From Mycobacterium terramassiliense (GTDB lineage Bacteria > Actinomycetota > Actinomycetes > Mycobacteriales > Mycobacteriaceae), in the NCBI RefSeq assembly GCF_900157385.1, contig NZ_LT717701.1, forward strand, positions 2,186,219 through 2,250,218: a stretch of 64,000 bases of DNA. The letters are read 5' to 3'. Below, piece by piece: positions 16,800 through 24,700 of this stretch. The translations under genes were made by a program, and so were the position numbers. The first letter of the stretch is position 1. Every line of letters starts with the position of its first letter. Below the pieces are notes generated by a model. That model saw only the letters and a list, made by a program, of their open reading frames with translations, did no database searches and was not told the DNA's origin.

Positions 16800-18146
16800 A
16801 TGACCAGCGATTGGCGCAGTTACCCGTTCCAGTTGGTGCCCGGGGATCCCCAACTGGATTTCCCCGCGGCCGAAGGCGAGCATCCCGATCAGGAGTCGGA
16901 CACCTGGTTCATCGCCGGCCGGCTCGACGCGACCGACAGCGACCGGTCGTTTGCCTTCCTGACCATCTTCAACAAGAACCGGCCGGGCGGCACGGTGGTC
17001 GCGGACTTCTACACGTTGGCGCTGTTCGACCTGGACACCGGGGAGTACGGAACCTACACCGATTACGACATGCCGCCGGCCAACATGGAGCCGGGAGCGC
17101 GGCGCAAGCTCGACGTGGTGTCGGGTCATCTCGACATCAGCTACCACAGTGGCGCCGGCACCGCGTCGTGGACCACCTGCCTCGATGCCGAGGGGAAGCT
17201 GCTGCCCTTCACCTATCGGGTCAGCCTCGTCGGCGAGGATCACTCGGGCCGTCCGATGCGGCTGGACCTGGCCGTAACCCCAACGCGCGCACCGACACCG
17301 GTGGGCGCTGCCACCTACAACGGCAAGATCGTCTGCTTCGGCCAAAGCGAGACGTACTCGTATTTCCAGACCGGACTGACGATGACCGGGACCCTGCGCT
17401 GGGGGGACGTGGTCGAGCAGGTCTTCGGCAGCGGCGGTCACGTCGACCGGCAGTGGTTCCCGAAGTACGCCGGCGGCGGGGGATCGGGGGGCGACCCGCG
17501 CGCCAGGTCCCACGAGTGGCGCACCATCAACTTCGACAACGGCGTCGACTTGAGCATCTGGCGCCAGTTCGACCGCACGAACGGCAATGCGCTGCAGCCG
17601 TTTACCGGCGTCACGACGAGTCATCCCGACCCGGCGATACCGCCGCAGTGCGCCGAGGACGTCGAGGTCACGATCAGTAGCTACGTTCGCTGGCCGGAGG
17701 CGGTGCGACCGCTGTTGCGGCCGGCGGCCCCGGCGCGATACATGCCGGACCGCCACCGGATCACCTGCGCCACATTGCAATTGGACATCGTGGGGGAGCC
17801 GATGGTGCCCGCCCCGGCGCACGGCCTGCCGATCGAGTACATGGAGGGCCCCTACCGCTACCAGGGAACGCTGTGGGGCAAGCCCGTTTCCGGTTTTGCG
17901 TTCAACGAGCGCTCGCTGGCGCTCTACCGAGATTGGGAGCTGGTCGAGGTGCTGGCCACCACCGTCGCGAACGCCGATCCACCCGCCCCCGACCTGCAGG
18001 CGGCGGTGGATCGGGTGGTGCCGCTGGTGGCCGCCGGCCGTCGCGACGAGGCGGCTTCGTTGCTGGCCGGGGTGGCGCCCGTCGAAAACGCCGCGCTGGC
18101 AACCCTTCTCGAAGACCTGGTTACCGTGCTGTCGGCGGCCGATTGA
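16800..18146 (+). CDS. AttH/CrtC-like lipocalin-fold protein
   Basis: This 448-residue protein fits the lipocalin-like family that includes AttH and carotenoid 1,2-hydratase CrtC. Visible features are DTWFIAGRLDATDSDRSFAFLTIFN near residues 30-55, YFQTGLTMTGTLRWGD in the middle, GHVDRQWFPKYAGGG, and a second beta-barrel half with VDLSIWRQFDR. No signal peptide is seen, unlike CrtC homologues that are exported. The family hydrates isoprenoid double bonds in some cases, but most members are uncharacterised. It is divergent from the ALDH gene. The last 60 residues (VDRVVPLVAAGRRDEAASLL) form a helical tail not typical of CrtC. Confidence 0.75.
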   Translation: MTSDWRSYPFQLVPGDPQLDFPAAEGEHPDQESDTWFIAGRLDATDSDRSFAFLTIFNKNRPGGTVVADFYTLALFDLDTGEYGTYTDYDMPPANMEPGARRKLDVVSGHLDISYHSGAGTASWTTCLDAEGKLLPFTYRVSLVGEDHSGRPMRLDLAVTPTRAPTPVGAATYNGKIVCFGQSETYSYFQTGLTMTGTLRWGDVVEQVFGSGGHVDRQWFPKYAGGGGSGGDPRARSHEWRTINFDNGVDLSIWRQFDRTNGNALQPFTGVTTSHPDPAIPPQCAEDVEVTISSYVRWPEAVRPLLRPAAPARYMPDRHRITCATLQLDIVGEPMVPAPAHGLPIEYMEGPYRYQGTLWGKPVSGFAFNERSLALYRDWELVEVLATTVANADPPAPDLQAAVDRVVPLVAAGRRDEAASLLAGVAPVENAALATLLEDLVTVLSAAD

Positions 18147-18205
18147 GGCAGCGGCTCGCCGAGGCTGAAAATTTGCAGGGGTCTACTCGAACTTTTGCCG
18201 CGAAT

Positions 18206-19606
18206 TTACAGCCTCGGCGCGGCGTGGTCCCCGGCGGCGAGCGCCCGCGCCCAGCTGATGTGGCGATGCTGCAGTCCCGGCTCGTTGCGGCCGAACATCA
18301 GCTGATCGCGGGCGCCCGACTCGAGGTTGGCCTGCAGGCCCTCGACCAGCCGGTAGTCCTCGTCGCGGACCGTGGCGTGCGCGTAGTCGAAAACGGCCTG
18401 GGCGCCGGCGGCCACCGATTCGTCGGAGAGGTCCAGCGGGGTGGAATTCTGGTGCACGGTGACCGACCTGCCCGGGCGGTCGCCGGGGTAGATCCGGAAC
18501 AGCTCGCCGTTCGCGATGGTCACCGACAACACGATGTTGGGAAACAGCGCATAGATCACGACCATGTTGTGGAGCGGGTCCCAGCGCTCCTCGGGAACGT
18601 TGTCGAGTTCGAGGATCGTGTTGAGCGGGAAGATCAACCGGTGATGCGGGCCGTACGAGTCGAATACCGTGCAGTTGCTGCGGGCAATGGTGGCAAACGT
18701 CTGCCGGTGCACGGTGGCGAAATGATAGTTCTCCGAGAAAGTGTCGACCGCCAGCTTCCAGTTGATCGGGCAGTCGAGCTCCTTCTCGCCCAGCGGAGAC
18801 CACCGTCCGATGCCCCACGAGTCGAGCTCGTCGCCCAGCGGTCCCAGGTGCGCGGCGACGTCCAGGTGCGCACCGGGATCCAATGCGACCCAAAGGAATC
18901 CCGCGTATTCCGCGGCGGGCAGCTCGGTCAAGCCGTCGGAGTTGATGGCCGCTTGCCCATCGCGACCAACCGTCCCCCGCAAGCGGGAAGTGCCCCCAGC
19001 GCCCGGCTTCGCCGCGCTTGCGGTCGCCGCTTGCGGGTTACGGCCACCCGCGGCGCCCGGCTTCGCCGCGCTTGCGATCGCCGCTTCCGGTTTACGGCGA
19101 CCCGCGGCGCCCGGCTTCGCCGCGCTTGCGATCGCCGCTTGCGGTTTACGGCGACCCGCGGCGCCCGGCTTCGCCGCGCTTGCGATCGCCGCTTCCGGGA
19201 ACCCCTCACGTCCCGGAAGTGCCACCAAGCGCCCGTCGTTGTCGTACGTCCACGCGTGGTAGGGGCAGGTGAATCGCTTCGCGCTGCCGCAACCCGTGAC
19301 CACCCGCGACTGGCGGTGCAGGCACACGTTTTCGAACGCCTTGACCGACCCCTCGGCTGTGCGTGTCAGCAGGATCGATCGGCCCAGCACCGTCTTGGTG
19401 CAGTAGGAGCCCGGACCGGGCAGCTCCGAAACGTAGCCGACCAGTTGCGGACTGGCCATCAGCATCGCGCGGTCCTGGTCGTGGCGCTCGACTGACGTGT
19501 AATCGGCCGCGTCGACCAGATGCACGCGCGGCGCGAGATCGGTCGCCTTGTCGCGGGCCAGCTTCAAGGCGCGCCGCGTCAGGTCGACGAGCTGATCGCG
19601 ATCCAT
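18206..19606 (-). CDS. Rieske 2Fe-2S aromatic-ring-type oxygenase with internal repeat insert
   Basis: This 466-residue oxygenase alpha-subunit-like protein has Rieske ligands Cys95-x-His97 (VCLHRQS) and Cys114-x2-His117 (CPYHAWTY). The catalytic iron motif is DTFSENYHFATVH. Family members are usually about 360-400 residues. The excess here is an insert of about 70-85 residues starting near residue 137, between the Rieske and catalytic domains (after ALPGREGF and before INSDGLTELP). It consists of 18-residue repeats rich in Ala, Gly, Lys and Pro, encoded by a 54-bp DNA array. The frame stays open through the insert. The gene is divergent from a MerR regulator, with a putative operator between them. 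Confidence 0.9.
   Translation of the reverse strand: MDRDQLVDLTRRALKLARDKATDLAPRVHLVDAADYTSVERHDQDRAMLMASPQLVGYVSELPGPGSYCTKTVLGRSILLTRTAEGSVKAFENVCLHRQSRVVTGCGSAKRFTCPYHAWTYDNDGRLVALPGREGFPEAAIASAAKPGAAGRRKPQAAIASAAKPGAAGRRKPEAAIASAAKPGAAGGRNPQAATASAAKPGAGGTSRLRGTVGRDGQAAINSDGLTELPAAEYAGFLWVALDPGAHLDVAAHLGPLGDELDSWGIGRWSPLGEKELDCPINWKLAVDTFSENYHFATVHRQTFATIARSNCTVFDSYGPHHRLIFPLNTILELDNVPEERWDPLHNMVVIYALFPNIVLSVTIANGELFRIYPGDRPGRSVTVHQNSTPLDLSDESVAAGAQAVFDYAHATVRDEDYRLVEGLQANLESGARDQLMFGRNEPGLQHRHISWARALAAGDHAAPRL
19001..19198. repeat. 54-bp tandem repeat array (3 full copies plus a partial fourth)
   Basis: Copies start at 19001, 19055, 19109 and 19163, each beginning GCCCGGCTTCGCCGCGCTTG, with an exact 54-bp period and only a few substitutions. 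The fourth copy stops after about 36 bp. Read on the minus strand it encodes SAAKPGAAGRRKPEAAIA-type 18-residue units inside the Rieske oxygenase. The array is bracketed by an imperfect 20/21-bp direct repeat (GGAAGTGCC...AGCGCCCG) at 18986-19005 and 19215-19235, which suggests it arose by insertion or slippage with a duplicated flank. Confidence 0.92.
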
Positions 19607-19618
19607 TCGCCCAGTACA

Positions 19619-19641
19619 GACCTTGCGACGGTTGTAAGGTC
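19619..19641. promoter_or_regulatory. Putative MerR operator (GACCTT-N11-AAGGTC)
   Basis: A perfect 6-bp inverted repeat with an 11-bp spacer lies in the 40-bp gap between the Rieske gene and the divergent MerR gene. MerR-family operators are dyads of this kind placed between or over the promoter elements. The right arm overlaps TAAGGT (19635-19640), a -10-like box 6 nt before the MerR GTG, so autoregulation of a leaderless transcript is likely. Confidence 0.6.
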
Positions 19642-19646
19642 AAGCC

Positions 19647-20519
19647 GTGGCTGAGCAGCTGCTCATCGGCGACGTCACGGCCCTGACCGGGATCGCGTCG
19701 GGCCGCATCCGCCACTACGAGAAAATCGGGTTGCTGCGCGCCGAGTATCTGAGCAACGGCTATCGGGTCTTCGACGTCGAACAGGTGCTCGAGCTGTTGC
19801 GCATCGACCTGATGAGAAGCCTCGGAGTGGGCATCAACGACATTCAGCGATTACTCGACGGGGGTCAGACGACCCTGGCCGGGCTGCTGGACGAGCACCG
19901 CACGCTACTGGTGCGCGAGCGCGAGCGGCTGGATCAACTGATCGCCGCGATCGATGCGGCCACCGATACCGGCGCCGCCGACGTAGACGAACACCTCCTG
20001 CGCAGGCTGGCGACGAGGCACCGCGACAGCATCGGCGTCATCGGCAGGCTCACCGCGCCGCTCTCCGCGCCCGTCACGGCGATGTACGCCCATCTGTTCG
20101 ACGAATGGGAGCTACCGGTTCCCGCCTTGTTCGGGCAGATGGCGCTGCCGCCGGCGGCCAGCACGTTGTTGGAGCGACTTGCCGAGACGCCGGGACATCA
20201 AGTTCTCTTCGACCGGCTGCGCAAACTCGCCGGTGACGTGGTTGCGCTGGACGAACGCGAGTCGGCCGCAGCCGAACTCGCGCAGAGCTGGATCGACCAG
20301 CAGCTGGCCGACCCGTTGCCCGACGACGTGGTCGCCGTGCTGCGCGGCGTGCAGCCGTTGTTGACGCACGACCCGGTGATCGTCCAGGGCTTCAGGGCGT
20401 GGGCCGGGTCGATCAGCCCGGCGGCCGCCCGGTTTCTCGACGAGATCGCCCGCCAGACCGCCCGCCGCGGCCTGCAGGCCGTCAGCGTCATCGTGCTGCC
20501 CGCCGCTACGCCAATGTGA
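19647..20519 (+). CDS. MerR-family transcriptional regulator
   Basis: This 290-residue regulator starts with GTG. The N-terminal winged helix (IGDVTALTGIASGRIRHYEKIGLL, then GYRVFDVEQVLELLRIDLMRSLG) is the MerR DNA-binding domain, followed by the dimerisation helix (LLDEHRTLLVRERERLDQLIAAID). A further helical region of about 170 residues is probably a ligand-sensing domain, longer than in metal-sensing MerR proteins, and the cysteines of metal sensors are absent. It probably controls the divergent Rieske oxygenase through the dyad at 19619-19641. Confidence 0.88.
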   Translation: MAEQLLIGDVTALTGIASGRIRHYEKIGLLRAEYLSNGYRVFDVEQVLELLRIDLMRSLGVGINDIQRLLDGGQTTLAGLLDEHRTLLVRERERLDQLIAAIDAATDTGAADVDEHLLRRLATRHRDSIGVIGRLTAPLSAPVTAMYAHLFDEWELPVPALFGQMALPPAASTLLERLAETPGHQVLFDRLRKLAGDVVALDERESAAAELAQSWIDQQLADPLPDDVVAVLRGVQPLLTHDPVIVQGFRAWAGSISPAAARFLDEIARQTARRGLQAVSVIVLPAATPM

Positions 20520-20521
20520 TG

Positions 20522-20579
20522 CACATGTGACCTATGTGGCTAATGTGCCATATGTTGTTTGTGTCGTACCCTGTGGCAT
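20522..20579 (+). promoter_or_regulatory. Leaderless promoter and palindromes upstream of DUF1906 gene
   Basis: TACCCT at 20567-20572 lies exactly 7 nt before GTG 20580, a leaderless arrangement. Upstream are CACATGTG (20522-20529, a perfect palindrome) and TGGC-TAATGT-GCCA (20537-20550), an imperfect dyad extending to AT at both ends. These are candidate protein-binding sites. Confidence 0.45.
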
Positions 20580-21299
20580 GTGTCGGTTTCGCGCCGTGAC
20601 GTGCTCAAACTCGCGGCCGCCACGCCTGCGCTGGTAGGGCTGGGCGTCGCGGCCGCGTCGCTGCGCGCCGCGCCGGCCTCGGCGTCACTCGGCACCTTGC
20701 TGGACTACGCGGCCGGCGTCATCCCGGCCAGCCAGATCCGGGCCGCCGGCGCCGTCGGTTCAATTCGGTACGTCTCTGACCGCCGGCCCGGCGGCAACTG
20801 GATGCTCGGCAAGCCGATTCAGGTCTCCGAGGCCCGCGACCTGAGCAGCAACGGCCTCAAGATCGTTTCCTGTTACCAGTACGGCAAGGGCAGCACCGCC
20901 GACTGGCTGGGCGGCGCCGGCGCCGGGCTGCAACACGCGCAGCGGGGCATGCAACTGCACGCCGCCGCCGGGGGTCCGGCGAACGCGCCGATCTACGCGT
21001 CGATCGATGACGACCCGTCTTACGAGCAGTACAAACAGCAGATCGTTCCCTACCTGCGATCCTGGGAGTCGGTGATCGGGCACGAGCGCACCGGCGTGTA
21101 CGGCAACTCGAAAACCATCGATTGGGCCCTGCACGACGGCCTGGGTTCATACTTCTGGCAGCACAACTGGGGCTCGCCGAAGGGTTTCACCCATCCCGCC
21201 GCGAGCCTGCACCAGGTGGAGATCGACAAGCGCAGCGTCGGTGGTGTCGGGGTGGACATCAACGAAATCCTCAAGCTCCAATTCGGACAGTGGGCCTAG
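20580..21299 (+). CDS. Tat-exported DUF1906 glycoside-hydrolase-like protein (Rv2525c-like)
   Basis: This 239-residue protein starts VSVSRRDVLKLAAATPALVGLG: a twin-arginine motif (SRRDVLKL), hydrophobic core and APASA cleavage site mark export by Tat. The mature domain is the DUF1906 TIM-barrel fold related to glycoside hydrolase family 25-like lysozymes (IYASIDDDPSYEQY, GVYGNSKTIDWAL, FWQHNWGSPK). In M. tuberculosis the homologous Tat substrate Rv2525c sits immediately upstream of fas, and the same order is kept here. The role is probably in the cell envelope; an enzymatic activity is not established. Confidence 0.92.
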   Translation: MSVSRRDVLKLAAATPALVGLGVAAASLRAAPASASLGTLLDYAAGVIPASQIRAAGAVGSIRYVSDRRPGGNWMLGKPIQVSEARDLSSNGLKIVSCYQYGKGSTADWLGGAGAGLQHAQRGMQLHAAAGGPANAPIYASIDDDPSYEQYKQQIVPYLRSWESVIGHERTGVYGNSKTIDWALHDGLGSYFWQHNWGSPKGFTHPAASLHQVEIDKRSVGGVGVDINEILKLQFGQWA

Positions 21300-21792
21300 G
21301 GCCCGCGGCGGTCCGTGTTCCAGCAAACACTCGTTCGCCCATTTTCGGGTGGAGCGGACCCGCGTCGCGCGGTTGACGCGGCGTCAGCGGCGCGTAAGCG
21401 ACCCGATTTTTTTAACATAACGATTACATAACAATCGTGCCTTGAACAGCGCAGTTATAGCTACTCGACCGTAACCACCTGCACGCAGCAGGTTTGTTCG
21501 CGGCGCCCGCGCGGGCGGTTCAACGGGGTGTTACCCAGGACACGGTTACCCGTGCGTAGAACTCACCAGTAACCGTTCAACATGCAAAAAGGGCACTGAT
21601 CCTTATGACACTCTTAGTACAGCCGGTGCCGTCCGCCGCCCCGCCGGCTCCACGGGGCGACCGCCGACGACACACCGGCCGGCCGTCCTCCGGCTGTGAT
21701 TCGAAGGGGAATCGACGTTAAAGAGGCAGTCCCCTCCGTCGGGACTGGCCGAAAGACCGAGACGTAAAGACGCATGCAGGGAGATACAAAAG
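21300..21792. promoter_or_regulatory. 493-bp non-coding leader/regulatory region of fas
   Basis: No gene is seen. The AT-rich core around 21408-21445 includes the perfect dyad ACGATT-N7-AATCGT (21420-21438). Further down, GTTACCC occurs at 21530-21536 and 21545-21551. CGGTTAC (21543-21549) is mirrored by GTAACCG (21569-21575), a 7-bp inverted repeat with a 19-bp spacer. Fas in mycobacteria is controlled by the TetR-type activator FasR binding upstream; these dyads are candidates but I cannot match them to the known operator. A purine-rich AAAAGG just before the GTG start is a weak ribosome-binding site. Confidence 0.5.
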
Positions 21793-24700
21793 GTGACGAT
21801 CCACGAGCACGACCGGGTGTCCGCCGACCGCGACGGGGCAGGCCCGCACAAAACCGATGCTCTGGTCGACCGCCTGACGGCCGGCGAGGCCTACGCCGTC
21901 GCGTTCGGCGGCCAGGGCAGCGCCTGGCTGGAGACCCTCGAGGAGCTGGTGTCGTCGGCCGGGATCGAATCTGACCTGGCGAATCTGGTCGGTGAGGTGG
22001 AGCTGCTGCTCGAGCCGGTGGCCAAAGAGCTGGTCGTGGTGCGCCCGATCGGTTTCGAACCGCTGACCTGGGTGCGCGCGCTGGCCGCCGAGGATCCCGT
22101 CCCGTCGGACAAGCACCTCACGTCGGCCGCGGTGTCGATACCCGGCGTGCTGCTCACGCAGATGGCCGCCGCGCGGGCTCTGTCCCGGCAGGGCATGGAC
22201 TGGGCCGCGACGCCGCCGGTGGCCGTCGTCGGGCACTCACAGGGCGTGCTGGCCGTCGAGGCGTTCCGGGCGGCGGGCGCCCGCGACGTCGAACTGCTGG
22301 CGTTGGCGCAGCTCATCGGGGCGGCCGGGACCCTGGTCGCCCGCCGGCGCGGGATCTCCGTGCTGGGCAACCGCCCGCCGATGGTGTCGGTGACCAACGC
22401 CGACCCGGACCGCGTTCGCCGGCTGCTCGACGAGTTCGCGCAGGACGTGCGGACCGTGCTGCCCCCGGTGCTGTCGATCCGCAACGGGCGGCGCTCGGTG
22501 GTGATCACCGGCACCCCCGAGCAACTCTCCCGCTTCGAGCTGTATTGCCAGCAGATCTCCGACAAGGAGGAGGCCGACCGCAAGAACAAGGTGCGCGGCG
22601 GCGACGTCTTCGCGCCGGTCTTCGACCCGGTGCGCGTGGAGGTGGGCTTCCACACGCCGCGGCTGGCCGACGGCATCGACATCGTCGCCGGCTGGGCCGA
22701 GAAGGTCGGCCTCGACGCCGAGCGGGCCCGGAAGCTGACCGAGGCCATCCTGGTCGGCGGCGTCGACTGGGTGGACGAGATCACGCACGTTCACCAGGCC
22801 GGCGCACGCTGGATCCTGGACCTCGGCCCGGGGGACATCCTGACCCGGCTGACCGCGCCGGTGATCCGTGGCCTCGGCATCGGCATCGTGCCGGCGGCGA
22901 CCCGCGGCGGTCAGCGCAACCTCTTCACCGTCGGCGCCGTTCCCGAGGTCGCCCGGGCCTGGTCGACTTACGCCCCGACCGTGGTTTCGCTGCCCGACGG
23001 GCGGGTCAAGCTGTCGACGAAGTTCACCCGCCTGACCGGGCGGTCGCCGATCCTGCTCGCGGGCATGACGCCCACCACCGTCGACGCCAAGATCGTCGCC
23101 GCCGCGGCCAACGCCGGGCACTGGGCCGAACTGGCCGGCGGCGGGCAGGTCACCGAGGAGATTTTCGCCGCCCGCGTCGAGGAGCTCTCGACGCTGCTCG
23201 AGCCCGGGCGCACCTATCAATTCAACGCGCTGTTCCTCGACCCCTACCTGTGGAAGCTCCAGGTCGGCGGCAAGCGGCTGGTGCAGAAGGCGCGTCAGTC
23301 CGGCGCGGCGATCGACGGCCTGGTGATCAGCGCCGGCATCCCGGACCTCGAGGAGGCCGTCGAGCTGATCGGCGAGCTCAACGACGTGGGCATCAGCCAC
23401 GTGGTGTTCAAGCCCGGCACCGTCGAGCAGATCCGCTCGGTCATCCGCATCGCGACCGAGGTGCCGACCAAGCCGGTGATCATGCACATCGAGGGCGGCC
23501 GGGCCGGCGGCCACCACTCCTGGGAAGACCTCGACGACCTGCTGCTGGCGACCTACTCGGAATTGCGCTCGCGTCCCAACATCACCGTCTGCGTCGGAGG
23601 CGGCATCGGCACGCCCGAGCGGGCCGCCGAGTACCTGTCCGGGCGCTGGGCACAGTCCTACGGCTTCCCGCTGATGCCGATCGACGGCATCCTGGTCGGC
23701 ACCGCGGCGATGGCGACGCTGGAGTCCACCACCTCGCCGTCGGTCAAGCGGATGCTGGTGGAAACCAACGGCACCGATCAGTGGATCAGCGCCGGAAAAG
23801 CCCAGGGCGGCATGGCTTCCAGCCGCAGCCAGCTGGGCGCGGACATCCACGAGATCGACAACAGCGCCTCCCGGTGCGGCCGGCTGCTCGACGAGGTCGC
23901 CGGTGACGCCGACGCCGTCGCCGAGCGCCGCGACGAAATCATCGCGGCGATGGCCAACACCGCCAAGCCGTACTTCGGCGACGTGGCGGAGATGACCTAC
24001 CTGCAGTGGTTGCAGCGCTACGTCGAACTGACCATCGGCGAGGGCAATTCGACCGCCGACACCGCCGCGCCGGGCAGCCCCTGGCTTGCCGACACGTGGC
24101 GCGACCGCTTCCAGCAGATGCTGCAGCGGGCCGAAGCCCGCTTGCACGCGCGGGATTTCGGGCCTATCGAGACACGGTTCGACGATGCGGCGCTGCTGGA
24201 GCGCCCCGACGAGGCGATCGCGACGCTGCTCGCGCACTACCCCGACGCCGAGTCGGTGCAGCTGCACCCGGCCGACGTTCCGTTCTTCGTCACGCTGTGC
24301 AAGACGCTGGGCAAGCCGGTCAACTTCGTGCCGGTCGTCGACAAGGATGTGCGGCGCTGGTGGCGCAGCGATTCGCTGTGGCAGGCCCACGACGCCCGCT
24401 ACGACGCCGACCAGGTCTGCATCATCCCGGGCACGGCCGCGGTGGCCGGCATCACCCGGATGGACGAGCCCGTCGGCGAGCTGCTGGACCGCTTCGAGCA
24501 GGCCGCCATCGACGAGGTGCTGTCGTCCAACGGTCAGCCGCGGGCCGTCACGTCGCGCCGGCTTGGTCGCCCGGACGTGACCGGACCGCTGGCCGTCGTG
24601 CTCGACGCGCCCGATGTGCAGTGGGCCGGGCGCACCACCACCAATCCGGTGCATCGCATCGCCGATCCGGCCGACTGGCTGGTGCACGACGGACCCGAAA

